Below, piece by piece: positions 5,206 through 5,508 of a DNA stretch of 5,508 nt (its first letter is position 1; the number at the start of each line of letters is the position of its first letter). Below the pieces are notes generated by a model, which did not search any database, had not been told where the DNA came from, and saw only the letters and a list, made by a program, of their open reading frames with translations. The position numbers and the translations under genes are program-made. The stretch is from assembly GCA_012517485.1 (NCBI GenBank), contig JAAYUT010000573.1, positions 1 to 5,508 of the forward strand, in the 5' to 3' direction. This DNA comes from Candidatus Atribacter fermentans. GTDB taxonomy: Bacteria > Atribacterota > Atribacteria > Atribacterales > Atribacteraceae.

Positions 5206-5336
5206 TCTCTCTTTCTTTAAAGGGAAAAGAAAATATAAAGATTAAACTTAAGAAATTTCTACATTACTTCATTTCTTGAAATAATGTCTTCTAGTGCCTT
5301 CTCACTTGATTGGAGAAGGTGAAAATAAGAAAAAAT
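5206..5336 (-). repeat. Decayed copy of the composite repeat
   Basis: This stretch aligns with 4981-5110 at an offset of 225-226 nt, with one small indel. It keeps the order of the hairpin near 4983, the inverted repeat copy (here 5252-5286) and the second-family hairpin (here 5297-5319). Outside the 10-nt linker, nearly all differences are G/C in 5026-5110 and A/T here. The GAGATTGCCACG core is no longer recognisable on its own. Confidence 0.65.
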
Positions 5337-5376
5337 ATTATCGTTACTTGTTACTCATCACTACCTATAGAAACTG

Positions 5377-5383
5377 AAAGGAG
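5377..5383 (+). promoter_or_regulatory. Ribosome binding site of the dehydrogenase
   Basis: AAAGGAG lies 9 nt before the ATG at 5393, which fixes the start of the truncated gene. Confidence 0.75.
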
Positions 5384-5392
5384 AAAAATAAA

Positions 5393-5508
5393 ATGAAAGC
5401 TGCACATTTTCTCGGACCTGGCAAAATGGAAATTCGTGAAGTTCCAATGCCAGAAATTGGTGAAGGTGAAGTATTATTAAAAGTAGCTGCCTGTGCTATA
5501 TGTGGAAC
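5393..5508 (+). CDS. Zinc-dependent MDR alcohol/polyol dehydrogenase, 5' part only
   Basis: Thirty-eight complete codons are visible before the window ends. The N-terminus MKAAHFLGPGKMEIREVPMP, then GEGEVLLKV (23-31, first residues of the GroES-like fold) and AICG (35-38), is typical of medium-chain dehydrogenases such as threonine, sorbitol and xylitol dehydrogenases. Cys37 is the expected first ligand of the catalytic zinc. These enzymes oxidise alcohols or polyols with NAD(P)+. The NAD-binding domain and any structural-zinc cysteines lie outside the window, so the subfamily cannot be named. It is separated from the second kinase by 627 bp and appears to have its own promoter at 5130-5158. 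A polyol-to-ketose role would fit the neighbouring isomerase and kinases (inference). Confidence 0.85.
   Translation, partial: MKAAHFLGPGKMEIREVPMPEIGEGEVLLKVAACAICG

Noticed and set aside
5344..5371. Alternative promoter TTACTT/TATAGA close to the dehydrogenase
   Set aside because: The -35 box matches poorly and the -10 box ends only 5 nt before the ribosome binding site; the upstream pair at 5130-5158 is better and duplicated.

Overview
The window is AT-rich bacterial DNA, with every gene on the + strand. Starts are preceded by strong AAGGAGG-type Shine-Dalgarno sequences, and two of the four starts are non-ATG (TTG and GTG). It looks like a carbohydrate-utilisation locus of a free-living, probably anaerobic bacterium. 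The coding style and the intergenic repeats remind me of Atribacterota-like genomes, but this is an impression; no phylogenetic marker is present.

Layout. 1-420: non-coding, with copies of short intergenic repeats, a candidate promoter (274-302) and the leader of the first gene. 421-1953: an FGGY-family carbohydrate kinase. 1954-2240: non-coding, with one repeat copy and three successive hairpins that end just before the next ribosome binding site. 2241-3212: a TIM-barrel sugar isomerase/epimerase with xylose-isomerase-like active-site motifs. 3254-4765: a second FGGY kinase, clearly paralogous to the first and 41 bp downstream of the isomerase. 4766-5392: a 627-bp gap with a weak terminator, several stacked hairpin repeats, a second candidate promoter, a perfect 16-bp palindrome and a decayed repeat copy. 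5393 to the window end: the first 38 codons of a zinc-dependent medium-chain (MDR) alcohol/polyol dehydrogenase.

How the genes fit together (inference). The dehydrogenase could oxidise a polyol or sugar, the isomerase could interconvert an aldose and a ketose, and the FGGY kinases could phosphorylate the resulting ketose(s) for entry into central metabolism. The actual sugar cannot be read from the sequence. No transporter or regulator lies inside the window.

The most unusual material is non-coding. A composite repeat carrying the same TTGGTT-N17-TATAAA promoter occurs upstream of both the first kinase and the dehydrogenase. A hairpin family keeps its loop length and internal bulge while both stems change in a compensated way. 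One repeat copy differs from its neighbour almost only by G/C-to-A/T changes.
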